A stretch of DNA of 64,000 nt from assembly GCA_012932295.1 (NCBI GenBank), contig JAAONU010000001.1, positions 61,630,927-61,694,926 of the forward strand. The letters are read 5' to 3'. Origin of the DNA: Cyclina sinensis. Lineage: Eukaryota; Mollusca; Bivalvia; Venerida; Veneridae. Positions within the stretch are counted from its first letter, which is position 1, and each line of letters starts with the position of its first letter. The translations under genes and the position numbers were made by a program. A model generated the notes under the pieces. The model was not told the DNA's origin, searched no databases, and saw nothing but the letters and a program-made list of their open reading frames with translations. This document shows, piece after piece, positions 24,410-34,750 of this stretch.

Positions 24410-26845
24410 CTAGTATTTGACTGGGTACACGGGCTGAATTGGTTTGACTGGTCGGATTGGGTACACTGGTTGAACTGGCTTGATTAGATCACCACAGTAT
24501 CTCATAGTGCACACTGTAGGCTGTAATAGACGTTTAAAACAAAAATAATATGTTTGTTTTTGAACTTGCGTCACATGTTACTTTAGAAAAGTTTTTAAAT
24601 ATAGACAGAAAAGTAAACAAGAGGACCTTGATGACCCTGGATCGATCATCTGAGCACTTTGACGGTGGGTCTTTTGTTGAACAAACAAATAGTTCAAACA
24701 CAAACCCCAGGGCGGGGCCAATTTTGACCCAGAGCTAAAATTTGAACAAACTCTGTAGAGCTCTACTAGACAATGCAACATACACAATATATAAGCTCTA
24801 AGGCATACTGTTTCAGACAGTAATAATTTCAAAATTTACACAACTAAATGTAAAACAAGTAGCCCCAGGGGATCAATTTTGACCCTAGGAAAATAACTTG
24901 AACAATCTTTGTAGGTTTCAATTTTCAAATATCTTAGGTCTAGAGCTTACGGTTTCTGACAAGAAGATTTTCAACTATTAATATTTTACACAAATAGGAA
25001 CAACAGGCCGGGTCCAGTTGTGACCCAAGGGACATAATTTGAACAAACCTGGTAGAGGACTACTAGACAATGCAGCATACAAAATTTATAAGCTTTCAGA
25101 CAAGAAGATTTACAAAGTTTTTCATACACATGTCAATGTAAAACAAGTGATCCCCGGTGCTCAATGTTTGAATAACTTCTGTTGAGTTCTGCCAGACAAT
25201 GCTACATATAAATTAAATACGCTGTATTACTTGTGGTTCTGGACAATATGATTTTCAAAATGTTTCTTATTTAAGTCTATGTAAAACATGTGATCCCTCA
25301 GGTTGGGCCAGGTGGCTAGCCTTAACTTAAAACGTTTGTAGATGTCTATTAGAAAATGTTGCAATCAAATATCTTAGCTGTGTGACTTGAAGTTCTTTAA
25401 ACGGACATTTTCAAAGTTTTCCCAGTAATTTGATCAACTCTGTTAGAGGCAACGCTACATGTTAAATATCTCTGAAACCTGCAGTTCTGGATAAGAACAG
25501 TTTTTAAGGTTTTCACTTTTGTTGTCATTGCAACCAGAGGTCTGCATGAAATTCAATTCTTTGAACAGCTTTGCAGAAACATCCATACAAAGTTTTATCA
25601 ACTTTCGTCCGGTTAAGGAGCAGATGTTGTTTAACTGAAAAGTTGACGACGAACGGACAAATGGACGACGGACAAAGTCCGGTCACAATATCTCACCATG
25701 TGCACTTCGTGCTCAGCTGTGCTATAAAGGATATAATATACTGCTGTCTTGAATATTGAACTGCATAAAACCTAAAAAATATTTTCCAAACAGTACAGAT
25801 TTATATTGAATGAAAATACTCTCTGCGTTTAGTAAGTTGCATGGTTTTAATACAATAATATACAACACTTACTCTTCCGAATGTCCCACAAGTACAGGTA
25901 TTGCAGCCGTCATAGTAACTCTGACCAGGGAGTACAGGTCGACCGGTGTAGTCGTAACAATAGACTGAATATACAGAAAATAAAAATTTCATCTTAAATA
26001 TAAGTGTTTAGTGTGGTGCCGCTATTAGCGGTCTTACAAATCCACGCAGATCCCATTTAAACTGGTCAGATTTAAATGTTATATCGCCTATTTCGGTCAT
26101 TTTTAAAGACCAAGTTAACTTTAACACTTGTCTTTCGAACTTCGTAAAATCGTTCAAGTAATAACTGCGTGTCTGAATGACGGGAATGATATAAGCGTTT
26201 TATCTAAAGAGGAAAACAATCTAAAGAAATAGAGTCTTACCTTGTTTAACTGGGTGCTTTGGCTTGATATACACTGAAAGTAGTAGACAAGTTTGCATTG
26301 TATTAATTAGTTTGTTATTTGTAATAAAAATTATCTAGATTAGTGTTTTAGGTGAATCTCTTAGATAAATGATTGTCAGATAAGTGATAAACTATACTAT
26401 ATCTTTAAAATTCATCAGAATAAGATATCGAAGAGATAAAGAAAGTAAAAATAAAAAAAAAATACTGAATTCATAAAGTAGATCTTTGACCCAACCTTTT
26501 TCCTTCTAGTGTAATTTTCTGTTCGGGAAATCGTTCTCATGCAGTACAATCATAATATAGTGATATTGTCTAAATATTTTTTGTTTTAGTTTAAATCCTT
26601 TCAAAATACGTAGATTGCCCTCGATTTTAGAGAAAGAAATCCACCCAATATCGTCCTTGAAGCGAATTTCGAAAAAAACATTAGCCTGTGAGTTTAAACT
26701 AAATTTAATTTGAAAGCTATTTTTTACCATTTTAATATGAACAGTCTAGACAAATAATGGAGTGTAAATATTTATAACAGTACTTACTGGCTTGTCCCAT
26801 TACTAAACAACCAAGCAACAAGCAGACGACAGCAAGGGAGTTCAT
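24410..26845 (-). CDS. Small secreted six-cysteine, proline-tailed protein, copy A (four exons)
   Basis: Exons: 26845-26788, 26273-26241, 25964-25873 and 24520-24410; all introns are GT-AG with strong donors (GTAAGT, GTAAGA, GTAAGT). Together they encode 97 residues. Exon 1 is a signal peptide (MNSLAVVCLLLGCLVMGQA). Exon 2 is a Lys/Pro spacer (YIKPKHPVKQ). Exons 3-4 hold six cysteines spaced C-x17-C-N-T-C-T-C-x8-C-T-x3-C, with GQSYYDGCNTCTCGTFGR at the core. The last part matches the pacifastin protease-inhibitor signature except for the longer first loop. The C-terminal tail places proline at every third residue (PVQ PVY PIR PVK PIQ PVY PVK) and is cationic. It is convergent with the dead P450. 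Intron 3 contains a 1.1-kb repeat element. Function unknown: a secreted inhibitor, structural or adhesive protein, or antimicrobial peptide are possible. The gene structure is supported by an intact paralogue in unit B. Confidence 0.85.
24617..25727 (+). mobile_element. Tandem-repeat element inserted in intron 3 of copy A
   Basis: Begins ACAAGAGGACCTTGATGACC and ends near CACTTCGTGCTCAGCTGTGC, with diverged internal units of about 150 bp (repeated CTAGACAATGCARCATA, AAAACAAGTGATCCC). The head resembles the very common bivalve repeat starting CAAGAGGGCCATGATGGCC. Absent from the same intron of copy B, which is only 236 bp, so it arrived after the duplication. Confidence 0.7.
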
Positions 26846-26936
26846 TTTGTTTGTCGGTTGTTCGAGTATATACTCTAAAAAGAACACTATCTTTTGGAAA
26901 CAATTACCAGTTTGAAAACAAAAACCTTCACGTCCA

Positions 26937-26944
26937 TATTTATA
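26937..26944 (-). promoter_or_regulatory. TATA box of the small secreted-protein gene, copy A
   Basis: TATAAATATGG on the minus strand, 92-99 bp before the ATG, and conserved at the matching position in copy B. It predicts transcription start about 30 bp nearer the ATG. Confidence 0.65.
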
Positions 26945-26949
26945 CCTTT

Positions 26950-27660
26950 ATTCTGAAGGATTTTTGTACATTTTTCCTCATTGTGTGGTTACTAATGAAA
27001 CACTTAACGTTTATATTTTTATGATATTGACAATAAAAACCATTGCATGGCTGACCAATGGCTGATAATTATTGATGTAGTGGTCATACGTAGAGTGTTT
27101 AACTGGTTGTCTTCGTTATACGTTACCGCAATATCGTGCAACAGACGTAACCAACACAACAAAAATGTTTGCCACGTATATTTAAGGCAACAGGTTCTCT
27201 TTAGTGTTTTTGGTCATTGGTCCGTAAAATTACATACACATCCTTGTCTGTTTTCAGATGACAGAAGTAAAAAATCTACGCCACATCAGTTCACTTATCT
27301 CACATAAATCTGTTGTTATACATTTATAAATCCAGTTTGTTTTTCATCATGTGATAGGCGTAAACATGATATTTTTTCGTTTGTTTTATTGACCGAACTT
27401 GTCTATGTTAATAAACAGAGACAGCCGCTTCTAACTTCATCGGTGTTTGTTCGTTACGTTTTATAGCTTAATAACAAAATAATTATATTAGCAGTCTATA
27501 TAGTTTTAGGAAAATAAGCTTTAAAAGCATTTTATAAGAAAAATACAACTCTTTATTACGATTAAAATACTCATGACAATGTATGCAAAAAATTATCATC
27601 TTTATGACAGTATATCCTATAAAAACGTCACGAATGTTTAACTAGTTGCTTAGTGATGCA
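26950..27660. other. Upstream flank of the small gene, unit A
   Basis: Collinear with 36615-37440. Open frames in both copies begin with similar residues (ADQW) but diverge by frameshifts, so I treat them as non-coding. Confidence 0.5.
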
Positions 27661-28494
27661 ACACACCAGTTATCATATTAGCTCCGTCGAAGAAAATATT
27701 CAAATTGCTCGTACAAGCGCAGGTTTTATCTGTTTATCACATCTTATGCTAATAATGTTATACTTTCAGAAAAGATAGCTTTACTTTAAATATTACTTGG
27801 GTTTTCACGTTACACATAGTTACTTAAATGCAGTACTGTGTAGAAAGTATAGTCATTTTTGGAAATAAAAAAAAGATACGCAACATATATGCTTGACATT
27901 TTGAGGAAGTGGAAAGGGTAATAGTGAGATGCAAGATCTGAAAGCATGTTAAGGGGCATACAGGGAGGATGTGAAGCAAACACGGACCGTTTCCTTATAT
28001 TCAAACGGCAAAAAACTCAATAAAATGAAAGGTTTCCTCTCATGTGGCAAACTGGTCTTTATACGTAGAAAAAGTCAAAAACCACTTCGATGGTAATTCT
28101 TATAATAAAGTTTTGTTCATGAAACGATTACAGTTCTTGATAAAGGTCTTTTGTTCAATTTTCTTCGCGATGTTATTGTAAACCTCGTTCTGTTTTCTTG
28201 GACGAAATAAAGAAAATATCTTAATACGCTCGAAGGATGGAAGGAATTTGCAAAAGAATAATCAGTGTCAGTCTGAATAAGAATATTTGAAGAAAAAAAG
28301 CTACTTGCGTTTTTCAGTTTGATTCATACCTTAGTGATTTTCTTTCCTAATACTTGTTAATGTTTGATCTCCTTATCTTATGCCTTGTCGCATGTGAGTT
28401 AAATGTTAACAAATTGGCAGTCAGCAGTTTCACCAATTTTCGTCCATTCTGACTCGAGATATTTGCGATGGGTGCGAGCGATGAATATATTACT

Positions 28495-28893
28495 AGTAGT
28501 TCTCGTGTCGTCATATGGAAGAGCTTGTCTTTGAACATACACATTCCACCAGCACAATGCTGACTTAGCATGTTTAGTATGTTCTGTGAGGGGTCAAACT
28601 TAAAACAATCACTTCATCTTTTATCGTGTAACAAACAAGTTATTAAAGAATAATGTTCGATGTTCAAGACAGTGTCACTATGGGGAGAAAATCCTCACAT
28701 TTTACTGAATTTTCAGAAATAAACATCAATTAAATGCTAATTAACCCCAAAACCCAAACAATTAACACCTTTTACGGCTTTAAAGAAATGCCGATGGACA
28801 ATTACCTGTCAATAGCCGAAATTTATAAGACTTCTATTGTTTTGTTTCCCTAACTTAGACACAGAGATTATCGAGGAAACCAGTCAGTTTTAA

Positions 28894-28925
<32 letters not shown>

Positions 28926-29190
28926 CGCATTCTAACCTGTATACTTATTGTAATGAATGAACTTAATCCGTTGCCCAAGGGAAGATTTGAAACAGACGAA
29001 ATACACAACATGTCATCTCCATTCGTAATCGGCGATCCTCGGACCGTCCGAGATACTGAACTTTCGCTGTTTTTTTTTTTCGGAAAATTAAAAAATACGT
29101 GATTTTTTAAGGTCTTTCCGTGAGGCCGTTAGAAGGGGCAAAAATACGTGAGTTTTTACCTCACGGCGTGAGACTTGGCATGTATGAGAA
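28495..29190. other. Segment of about 700 bp present only in unit B
   Basis: Unit A runs directly from GATGAATATAT to GGAATTTC (about 18299-18320). Unit B has about 700 bp between the same two stretches, including an (AAAT)n microsatellite. It is either an insertion in B or a deletion in A. I could not define terminal repeats. Confidence 0.45.
28892..28924. repeat. (AAAT)n microsatellite
   Basis: Uninterrupted run of AAAT units, about eight copies. Confidence 0.92.
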
Positions 29191-30127
29191 CTTCCCTGGA
29201 ATTTCTTGGGGAATATTTTGCTCACTGTTTCAGTATTTTGAACCGTGCACGCGACATTATTCCCCATTCCTTTCATATCGAAACAACAATCAATTGATTT
29301 AAGATGTTTGCAAATCCAATGAAAAAAAATGATTGTATTTACAGCTTTTTTGAAAGCGAAACACTTATTCTGAAACATGAGATATAAAATGCTTTAATAA
29401 TTTTACAGACTGTTTTAACGAGGAAAGCTAAAACTGGACTAAAGAACAATGTACTTATGCAATGTATGTATTTTCATTCATGTGTGAATTAATACGTGAT
29501 AGGAAGGCTGTGTTTTTTTGACAGTGGTTTGACCTGATATGCTTTCTTCTACTTTCTTGACTTTAACTTTTAACATCATTTTGTCTTCTTTTCATTTAGC
29601 AGACTGAACGTTATTTCGTTATCTTGAACGACTTTGACGTATGAATCCTTCATGAGTAATAATGAATAAATTAAAATCAAAGAAAAAAAAGAGATAATGC
29701 GTTTAACAAACTTTAAATATTTGTATTTTCATTGTTGCTGAGTGGTTAGTCTTGACATTTTTATGAGCATCATTTAACGAAGAAATCCTTTCTTAATATT
29801 TTATGAGGTAATGTACTGAAACAAGAAGTTAATGCTTCATCATTCTTATTTCACTGAAGTTAGTTCGTACTTCTCACGAGATTTGATTTTCTTCGTTAAG
29901 ACAAGATAAGTATTAAAAATTATAAGAAAAAGGTAAAAAATGAGTGACTGAGAAGTTTAATTCTCTAGACAGACAAGGGAATCAATTACTATACACGACA
30001 GAATATCAAGAAGCAAGAACTCGTCATAGGACCAACAAAACTTTTTTTTTTGTATTAATTGTATATATGAACTTAGTCATACCTAGAAGCTGTCTCCTAG
30101 TTATTATTTTGTCTATGAAGATTTTAA

Positions 30128-30573
30128 TACTACTGCTTGCAAAACTGATTAGAGTTTACACTGTTAGGTAGAGAACGAGACTCGTCGGTACACCTGTCAA
30201 AATTAATTAAAGCGCCGCCGAATGTGTTTCTTTCAAACTCCGCCTTTTACCTGTCAAAAGTGTCATTCTAGTGTCATTCTATATACAAAATTGAAAATTG
30301 GTTAGGAAAAAAACATATTGAATGAAGATTTCCGGTAGCAACGCAGCGACAATTACGACACGGTAACTTTGGCGCCTCCCAGGCACCTTTTTTCCGGCTG
30401 CGGATAGATTGGAAGACACAGTTTTATTGATAGGTATACCTGAGAAAACTGCCTTGCTGTGATTGGATGATCAGTAAAGTGACAGTTTAAGCTACTGAAA
30501 TGAAACATCGTAAGGTCACGATTTACCGCTTTCCGAATACGTGAAACTCTAATCAGTTTTGCTAGCGGTGGTA
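30128..30573. mobile_element. MITE-like element with terminal inverted repeats
   Basis: 446 bp. A 19-bp exact inverted pair, GCAAAACTGATTAGAGTTT (30139-30157 and 30544-30562), lies in imperfect inverted ends of about 30 bp starting TAC(T/C)AC(T/C)GCT. Absent from the same place in unit A (about 19150), so it inserted after the duplication or is polymorphic. No transposase inside. The target-site duplication is not clear. Confidence 0.7.
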
Positions 30574-31002
30574 TTTTCAAAGGAAGAAAAAAAAAATAAA
30601 AAAAAAAACAATTATTCATTAAATTCCGTTTAATGTTCCTGACTTTTTTCATTTGTGGTACCAAAACACTATTATACTGAAAACATTTGAATTTCTAATA
30701 AAGTTTACAATATGAGCTCTTCAGAGCATATGTAAGTAACCTTAAGATATAACTTATAGGCCATTGCAAACAGCAACAGTTCTTCTTGCTTTGTAAAGAC
30801 ATGCATCTGAAACAGAGGAAATAAAACTCATATCATACAGTCATACAGTCTCTTTTTACTGTACTCACGATTTTCCGATTATATTAAATTTCTTTTACGT
30901 AGAAAAGGCGTTATATTTATAGTCGATTAAAAATGAACATCTGATGAAAAAGTGGCTTCTAATGCCCTGACATATTTTCTGTTCGTTCGGCTGATATTTT
31001 AA

Positions 31003-31032
31003 AGATGATGATGATGATGATGATTATTATTA
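31003..31032. repeat. (GAT)n/(ATT)n microsatellite
   Basis: GAT repeats passing into ATT. The frame starting at 31005 with many methionines is an artefact of this run. Confidence 0.88.
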
Positions 31033-31386
31033 TCATATCTGAAAACACAGGTGCATATCCTTTACGAAACACATACACACATAAAAGTTGTCTTTTCAAA
31101 ATACAAAATAAGTTACTCTTTCTACATAAACAATACACTCAAATGTTGTGCTTTGTTTCGAGCCCATGTTTTAAGGTTTACGTAAAAAGCCGAAAATGAA
31201 ACTGATTTTCATAACAAAGCTCACTATTAAACGATTGTAATCAATTTTACAAAGTGCTTTAAATTCCATTCATGAATTCTTACTATTTTGTACTCAAATC
31301 AGTTTGACAATCCATGAAGTATTGGTCTGCTTTGAAATAACCAGCAGTTTCAAATTTCAGAAAGACAACATTAAGTTTAGGTAACG

Positions 31387-31392
31387 CACGTG
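31387..31392. promoter_or_regulatory. Conserved CACGTG box upstream of P450 copy B
   Basis: Same 16-bp context (GTAACGCACGTGTAGG) as at 20155-20160 in unit A. Confidence 0.35.
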
Positions 31393-31624
31393 TAGGGACC
31401 TGTCCTGTTAAATGCAAATACGCTTTGTTAATATGGGTTGTCACGAGTCTTTATGCAGGTCTTAATTTATCACAAACATAACAAATGTCAAATATTGTTT
31501 ATGAATTTAAATGATCGTCAGAGGAATAGTTAAAGTGCACTTAAAATCGACATCTACATTCTGTATTTGTAGTTTATTTCATCTTGGCAAGCAAAACTGG
31601 ATCTTTAACTCGTCGGGTCGACTG

Positions 31625-31631
31625 TATATAG
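31625..31631 (+). promoter_or_regulatory. Possible TATA element of P450 copy B
   Basis: CTGTATATAG, shared with copy A (20414-20420), about 130 bp before the ATG at 31759. Confidence 0.35.
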
Positions 31632-31758
31632 TTATGTACCTACTGTTATGTAGTTCACGTATACTGTGTTTTGCTTAACGAAGCATATCATAACATTCAT
31701 TTTGCAATAGGTTGTAAACCATCTTGAATAAAGGCAAATATATGTTTGAGATGCAATT

Positions 31759-33714
31759 ATGCTCGAAATTTCTACCGCAAGCATTTTGGTTTTGACATTC
31801 GTTATAAACGTTCTGTTTTTTTACTACCTCGGATTTGGCAGACAGAAAAAATACCCAAAAGGACCTGCTGGAATTCCTTTTCTTGGACACCTAACATTTT
31901 TCGGGAGTTACCCACCTACCACATTTTCGCAATGGAGACAGATGTACGGAGACGTATTCTCTATTCGGATGGGAAGCTGGAGAACGATTGTCGTAAATGG
32001 ATACACAGCAATCAAAGAAGCTGCTGAGAAGCCTGATAATGCCTTCTCAGGTCGACCTAATTTTACGACACAGAAAGTCTTGCAGGAAGTGTGCGGCGAA
32101 ACGTCCCTTTCCTTTGGACCGTATAGTGAATCTTATTTGCAACATCGAAAGATAACTACTACTGTTCTGCGTATCTTCACGAAACAACGAAGCGAAATCA
32201 CTGAAGATCTAATCATAGAAGAAGCCGAGAAACTCGTAGAAAATGTATTGAAGGAATCAAATAATAAACCAGTCGATTTAAGGTCTGCTATTCAATATGC
32301 TGCTGGTAGTATGATTTACAAAATTCTGTTCGGACAAAGATTGGATATCAAAAGACAGATAGACACAATGGTTGAAGATTCAAACAGGTTTAATAAGTTC
32401 ACAGGAAGTAGTAACCCTTGCGACGTCATGCCATGGTTGCAGTACGTTATGCCATGGAGAATTGCCGCCTTTAAAAGTATGTTGATGTAAAGTTGTTCAA
32501 TAAGGAAGAAGCTAATTGAAGACCACGTGCAAACATTTTGTGCCAGCAATAAAAGGGATGTCACAGATGCATTTTTAGCGGTTGATATAGCAGAAAATAA
32601 CGGAAAATCTTCCATAACAAGGTAAACAAAATTTCTATTTAATGACTCATAGTTAATTTAATTTAAACACATTTTATTGCTATATCAAACACATGTACAA
32701 ACATAGCAAATAAATCAAATAAAAAACTCATTGTTTTGAGCATAACATGAAATACTCAGCTAACCATGAGCAATGAAACATCATGGCTAAAGTGTTTGAT
32801 TACATTGAGCTATTGAGAGTAAAGATTATGTACTAATTCTATCAAACTCAGAAATATCTTATGCATGACCTACAATATATTCTTACTTTGTCCTGCAGGT
32901 CAAGACTCATAAACACTACACATGATCTTTAGGGGGCTGGATTCGACACTACTAACAAGACGTTGCAATGGAAGCTGCATCCTTCCACCAGTTCTAAATC
33001 TATACACTGTTTTTACCTTTTTAACTTTAGTTCTGTAGTTCTTTTATCTTGAAATTCTAGTAACTTTGCACTTAACATATCTTAACAGCTATTCCCAGAC
33101 AACGCGCCTGCTTAGTATAATCAATTGTTGATTGTGAAGCAGTACAATGTAGATGTAGATGGAATATTTTGTACATGGTCATATATCCGGAAGTGCAGAA
33201 ACGAGTTCAAAACGAAATTGATGACGTCATCGGAAGTGGAAACATAGTCAGACTTAAAGATAAATCACGCCTTGTCTACACAGAAGCGACAATATTTGAA
33301 GTTATGCGTATGTCTGCGCTTGTACCGTTTGCTCTGCCTTACATCACCACTAAGGACACAATTTTAGGCGGGTATGATATTGATAAGGGTACTGTTGTGT
33401 TTTATAATCTGCATTCGGTTTCGTATGACAAGGATTATTGGGGAGATCCGCAGAATTTTCGACCTGAACGCCTTATTGACAGCAACAGTGAACTGGATTG
33501 GGCAAAATGCAGCCATATCTTATCTTTTGGACTTGGCAGACGACGATGCGTTGGTGAATTTCTTGCAAAGATGGAACTTTTTCTTCTATTTTCCAATGTT
33601 ATAAGACGGTGAGAATTTTCAAAGTCAGACGACGAATCGTACGATCTCACGCCTGATCCTGGACTTATATACTCACCAAAACCGTTTCATGTTGTGGTCA
33701 AAGAAAGGCAATAA
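31759..33714 (+). pseudogene. Cytochrome P450 (CYP2-like clan) pseudogene, copy B
   Basis: Better preserved of the two P450 copies. Exon 1 is 31759-32621 (donor ACAAG|GTAAAC) and exon 2 is 32899-33714 (acceptor CTGCAG|GT). Without the insertion the coding length is about 496 codons, normal for a microsomal P450. Seen: membrane anchor; hinge KYPKGPAGIPFLGHL; I-helix AGFDTTNKT; K-helix ExxR as EVMR; PERL meander; haem loop FGLGRRRCVGE with Cys at 33547-33549; C-terminal PKPFHVVVKERQ. Lesions: TAA at 32488-32490 (Gln codon in A); TAG at 32930-32932 just before the I-helix (Glu codon in A); a 191-bp insertion (32973-33163); and TGA at 33610-33612 (Cys codon in A). None is shared with copy A, so the genes died independently. 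The substrate cannot be inferred. Confidence 0.92.
32973..33163. mobile_element. 191-bp insertion in exon 2 of P450 copy B
   Basis: Interrupts the codons after the I-helix; copy A is continuous here. ATGGA stands on both sides (32968-32972 and 33159-33163), fitting a 5-bp target duplication. Removing one copy with the insert restores the reading phase locally. No terminal repeats or known promoter boxes recognised; the class is unknown. Confidence 0.7.
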
Positions 33715-34545
33715 GGGATTATTGTCTTTTTTTCAAAGCAGTCATATTTTTGAGAGTTCGTTTCAACAGGTAGATATTATGGTGTAAATAATGTACACGT
33801 CGTCTACATTGCTATGGATATCGGACGTGATGATAAAGCCGTATTTTAAGGACTGTTGAGCGAATTTCCCATAATCTTATATTCAGAGCTTAATTAAATT
33901 CTAGTTTATATTTCACCTTACCTCAAATGTTTCTTTTAATTTTACTTATCTTATTACTGTAATAACCAAGCGACAACCTTTACAGTACTGTCATAATACT
34001 CTGAGTGAAAGCTTTGAATAAAATTGTATACTACCTTAAATATTATATTATAAAATTGTAAGCAGAAACATCATATCAGTCGTTAGAAAAAAAAAACTAT
34101 AGAAAATGAAAATATAAAGTAGTGTTGCTGTATCGCTTGTTTAAGTTGAGGATTTATTGAAGCTGTAAATTTTAAAGATTTTTTCTCCTACATGTTAAGA
34201 AAAGAACGGTTAGTTTTGTGGCTAACCGTACGGAACTTTAACTTTTAGAACTAATCAATGTTTATGAAATCGTTGTTATGGTTTATGATAACTAATTGTT
34301 TTTGTACTTACTAAATTTTTCCTAGTGTACAGTATATTTTATGTTGCACATATCGTTTAGAATGGTTAAATACAAATGTCACTTCTTCAACCAATTTAGA
34401 GGGTAGGTCTTTGTATACAAATGTTTGTGCTTGAGGATATCAAATAGATGGGTTCAAAGTGAACACGGATCTCCCCTGCAGTCCCATCGATAAACATTAT
34501 CGAGTATAAGAATATAAATGGAAACACACACTTCAACATTTTGAA
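33715..34545. other. Tail-to-tail intergenic spacer, unit B
   Basis: 3' flank of the P450 pseudogene, collinear with 23268-24185. No gene seen. Confidence 0.55.
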
Positions 34546-34549
34546 ATAT

Positions 34550-34555
34550 TTTATT
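34550..34555 (-). terminator. Poly(A) signal of the small secreted-protein gene, copy B
   Basis: AATAAA on the minus strand, about 200 bp past the stop codon, conserved with copy A. Confidence 0.55.
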
Positions 34556-34750
34556 GTACAAAACGTAAGAAAAATAGTTGCATAATCCAGGTGTATGGCA
34601 AATATGTAGTATAGATTTCGTGATGTAATTGTATACTTCCGTAATTGTATGCAAGCAACTACAAATAGCGATGAATGCAACAAAAACGATGAATGTTTAA
34701 GTATTTTATACTCCGTTTCTTTCTCAGTAGTTCGTTGTTTCGCTGGTGCC

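Larger units (their letters stand above)
17570..27660. repeat. Tandem segmental duplication, unit A (about 10.1 kb)
   Basis: Matches unit B (27683-37440) collinearly through its length. The match begins at TCGAAGAAAATATTC (17580 and 27686), then runs through TTTCACGTTACACA, the P450 upstream region, the P450 exons, its 3' flank, and the small secreted-protein gene on the opposite strand. It ends near the TTTATGACAGYATATCC stretch (27602 and 37391). Divergence outside exons is substantial, with many indels, so the duplication is not recent, while the exons of the small gene stay very similar. Confidence 0.85.
27690..31330. other. Non-coding flank upstream of P450 copy B
   Basis: Collinear with 17570-20100 of unit A apart from insertions at about 28495-29190 and 30128-30573. 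No gene supported; frames are not shared between the copies. Confidence 0.5.

Noticed and set aside
31005..31199. Open frame starting with a run of methionines
   Set aside because: Translation of a GAT/ATT microsatellite.
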